Positions 4,809-6,305 of a DNA stretch of 6,305 nucleotides are shown in pieces. This DNA is from Hyphomicrobium_A sp943371625 (lineage in GTDB: Bacteria; Pseudomonadota; Alphaproteobacteria; Rhizobiales; Hyphomicrobiaceae): assembly GCA_943371625.1 (NCBI GenBank), contig CALRVN010000238.1:1-6305 (forward strand), in the 5' to 3' direction. The notes beneath the pieces are model-generated. The model ran no database searches and had not been told where the DNA came from. It saw only the letters and a program-made list of their open reading frames with translations. A program made the position numbers and the translations under genes. The stretch's first letter is position 1. The number at the start of each line of letters is the position of its first letter.

Positions 4809-6305
4809 TCAGAACTGCCACTTCACCTGGCCGCTGACGGCGTTGTCGCTCACGGCATCGCCGAACTGGCCCGTGTAGAAGATACCCGCCGTCGCTCCAG
4901 GTCCAAGCCGCACGTCGAAGCCCGCATCGATAAGCGCGCTGTCCTGCGCCAGCGGTATCCCCGCCACGAGGAAGCTCTGCCCAAAGGCCGCGAAGTCGAG
5001 CCCCTGCTCGGGATCGACATCCCCGAACGCGTGCAGCCACGCCACCGACCCCCGCGGGATGATCTCCGTTCCATGAACGAACATCGATCCTGCGGTGCGT
5101 ATCCCGAGGCTCATGTAGCCGACGCTCTCGTAGCTGCCGGTTGACGCCAGCGCAGCATCGCCGCCCGTCTCGCTGAAGCCGCCCGTATCGACGCCGACCC
5201 ATGCAAGACCCGCAAACGGCTCATAGGCCACGTTCCAGTGCGACAGCGGCAGCGCCACCTCGCCGAACACCTGTCCCGTGTTGCCGCTGTAGTTCGCACC
5301 GACATTCTCGGAGAAGCCCGGGAAGATCACCGCCCTGTTCGTGTCGATATTGCTCCACGACCAGACCCCGCCGCCGCGCATCACGAACGAGCCCACTTCG
5401 CCGCTCGTGTAGGCGGCAAGCTGGTAGCTGTCGATGTCGGCCGACGAGAACCGCCCATCACCGACGCTCACGTCCGTGCGCGCATAGCCCAGCGCACCGC
5501 CGACGCGCCAGTTGTCGTTGAACATCGCGTCCATGCCCGACATGAACCCGCCGAGCGTGCGATTGGCGCCTGCCGCGTTGCCGTTGCCCTCGAAGTCGGC
5601 CCAGGCACCGTAGCCCTGCGTCCAGAAGGTAATCGGAGAGGCCGCGGCAACGTGGTCGCCACCCGCAGCGCCCGACCCCATACCGAGCCCCATCATCGGC
5701 GCGCCGTCGAACCCGCCCGCCGTCGTCGGGCCGCTGGCGCCGAGCGCTGCGACCTGCGTCCCGCCGGTGTTGCCCGCATAGTACGCCTGCACCAGGCGCC
5801 CGAGCAGGATGTCGCGCACGTAATGGCTGTCGTTAGCGAGCGTACTCGACACCGTCGAATGCACCTCGCCCGACATCGCGGTGAACGCCTGCCGCGCACC
5901 ATCGGCGGTCTGCACCAGCACCGCATCGTAGAGCGGATTGCCGTCGCCCAGCTTCTGCACCGCATTGCCGACGTTGCACTGGTTCGTCGTCGTCGCGACT
6001 GAACAGAACTGCACCGGATTGTTGCCACCGTGGCTCAGCGTGAGCACGACATCGTTGCCGTCGCCGCCGTCATAGATCACCGTCGGCGTCAGGAATGCGA
6101 GGCTGCTCGTGATCTGCACGAACGAGCCATTCACGGCGCTTCCACCCTGGTTGGCGATGATCGTGTACTCGGTCGACGGTGCATAGTTGCCCGCCGCGGC
6201 GATGACTTCGAGTATCGCCCCCGTCAGGTTGACCGTGCCGCCGACGATGACCCGGTCGCTTTGTCCCGCGGCGTTGGCTTCGATCTGCAGTCTCGATCCG
6301 GAATT
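4809..6305 (-). CDS. Autotransporter, C-terminal part: passenger end, linker and complete beta-barrel (5' end cut by window edge)
   Basis: Type V secreted surface protein; the C-terminal barrel inserts in the outer membrane and exports the N-terminal passenger. The frame is open from the right edge for 498 residues to TGA at 4809, so signal peptide and most of the passenger are missing. Residues 1-90 (window numbering) resemble the end of a beta-helix passenger: GQSDRVIVGG, then YTIIANQGG, SLAFLTPTVIYDGG and VVLTL. A linker at about 91-180 has NPLYDAVL and the MSGEVHSTVSSTLANDSHYVRD block seen before barrels in this family, plus two cysteines, C101 and C110. A Gly/Ala/Met-rich stretch (about 180-222) precedes the barrel, which starts near FWTQGYGAWADFEG (227) and continues in alternating strands to the terminal KWQF. 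The terminal Phe is the usual outer-membrane assembly signal. A GTG at 6134 is internal, not the start. The cargo function cannot be told from this part: adhesin, esterase or other are all open. Confidence 0.95.
   Translation of the reverse strand, partial: NSGSRLQIEANAAGQSDRVIVGGTVNLTGAILEVIAAAGNYAPSTEYTIIANQGGSAVNGSFVQITSSLAFLTPTVIYDGGDGNDVVLTLSHGGNNPVQFCSVATTTNQCNVGNAVQKLGDGNPLYDAVLVQTADGARQAFTAMSGEVHSTVSSTLANDSHYVRDILLGRLVQAYYAGNTGGTQVAALGASGPTTAGGFDGAPMMGLGMGSGAAGGDHVAAASPITFWTQGYGAWADFEGNGNAAGANRTLGGFMSGMDAMFNDNWRVGGALGYARTDVSVGDGRFSSADIDSYQLAAYTSGEVGSFVMRGGGVWSWSNIDTNRAVIFPGFSENVGANYSGNTGQVFGEVALPLSHWNVAYEPFAGLAWVGVDTGGFSETGGDAALASTGSYESVGYMSLGIRTAGSMFVHGTEIIPRGSVAWLHAFGDVDPEQGLDFAAFGQSFLVAGIPLAQDSALIDAGFDVRLGPGATAGIFYTGQFGDAVSDNAVSGQVKWQF

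Noticed and set aside
4585..5202. 205-codon minus-strand open frame running through the intergenic repeat
   Set aside because: It overlaps the autotransporter barrel in another frame and extends through hairpin repeats; no domain or ribosome site supports it.
5238..6002. 254-codon plus-strand open frame
   Set aside because: It is antisense to the autotransporter; the Arg/His-rich composition is typical of a shadow frame.

Overview
The window is a GC-rich, densely coded stretch that fits an alphaproteobacterium. The main pointers are two HWE-family histidine kinases (a family concentrated in Rhizobiales, Caulobacterales and relatives) and a bacteriophytochrome with its own heme oxygenase. A classical autotransporter of the Gram-negative outer membrane agrees with this. 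The genus cannot be fixed from the sequence alone.

Layout. Positions 1-2626 (minus) encode a bacteriophytochrome, PAS-GAF-PHY-HWE kinase-receiver, that runs off the left edge within a few residues of its likely end. Just upstream in the same direction, 2651-3238 (minus) encodes the heme oxygenase that would make its biliverdin chromophore; the two form a bphO-bphP operon with a 24-base gap. A divergent intergenic region (3239-3382) separates this operon from a soluble GAF-HWE histidine kinase on the plus strand (3383-4588). The convergent gap 4589-4808 holds a palindrome-rich repeat element bounded by inverted TCTGTCAT(T)CCCGG ends, followed by four tandem heptamers. From 4809 to the right edge (minus) lies the C-terminal 498 residues of an autotransporter: the end of the passenger, a linker with two cysteines, and a complete beta-barrel ending in Phe.

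How it may work. Heme oxygenase converts heme to biliverdin, which would attach to Cys38 of the phytochrome. Red/far-red photoconversion would then control the HWE kinase and its fused receiver. The adjacent GAF-HWE kinase has no receiver and no output partner in the window. It could feed the same receiver or another one encoded elsewhere, but this is inferred from gene proximity only. Neither two-component protein has a DNA-binding output domain here. The autotransporter looks functionally unrelated and lies beyond the repeat.

Nothing in the window demands a wholly new system. The points most worth a second look are the clustered HWE kinases around one photoreceptor, the intergenic repeat, and small sequence departures in known families.
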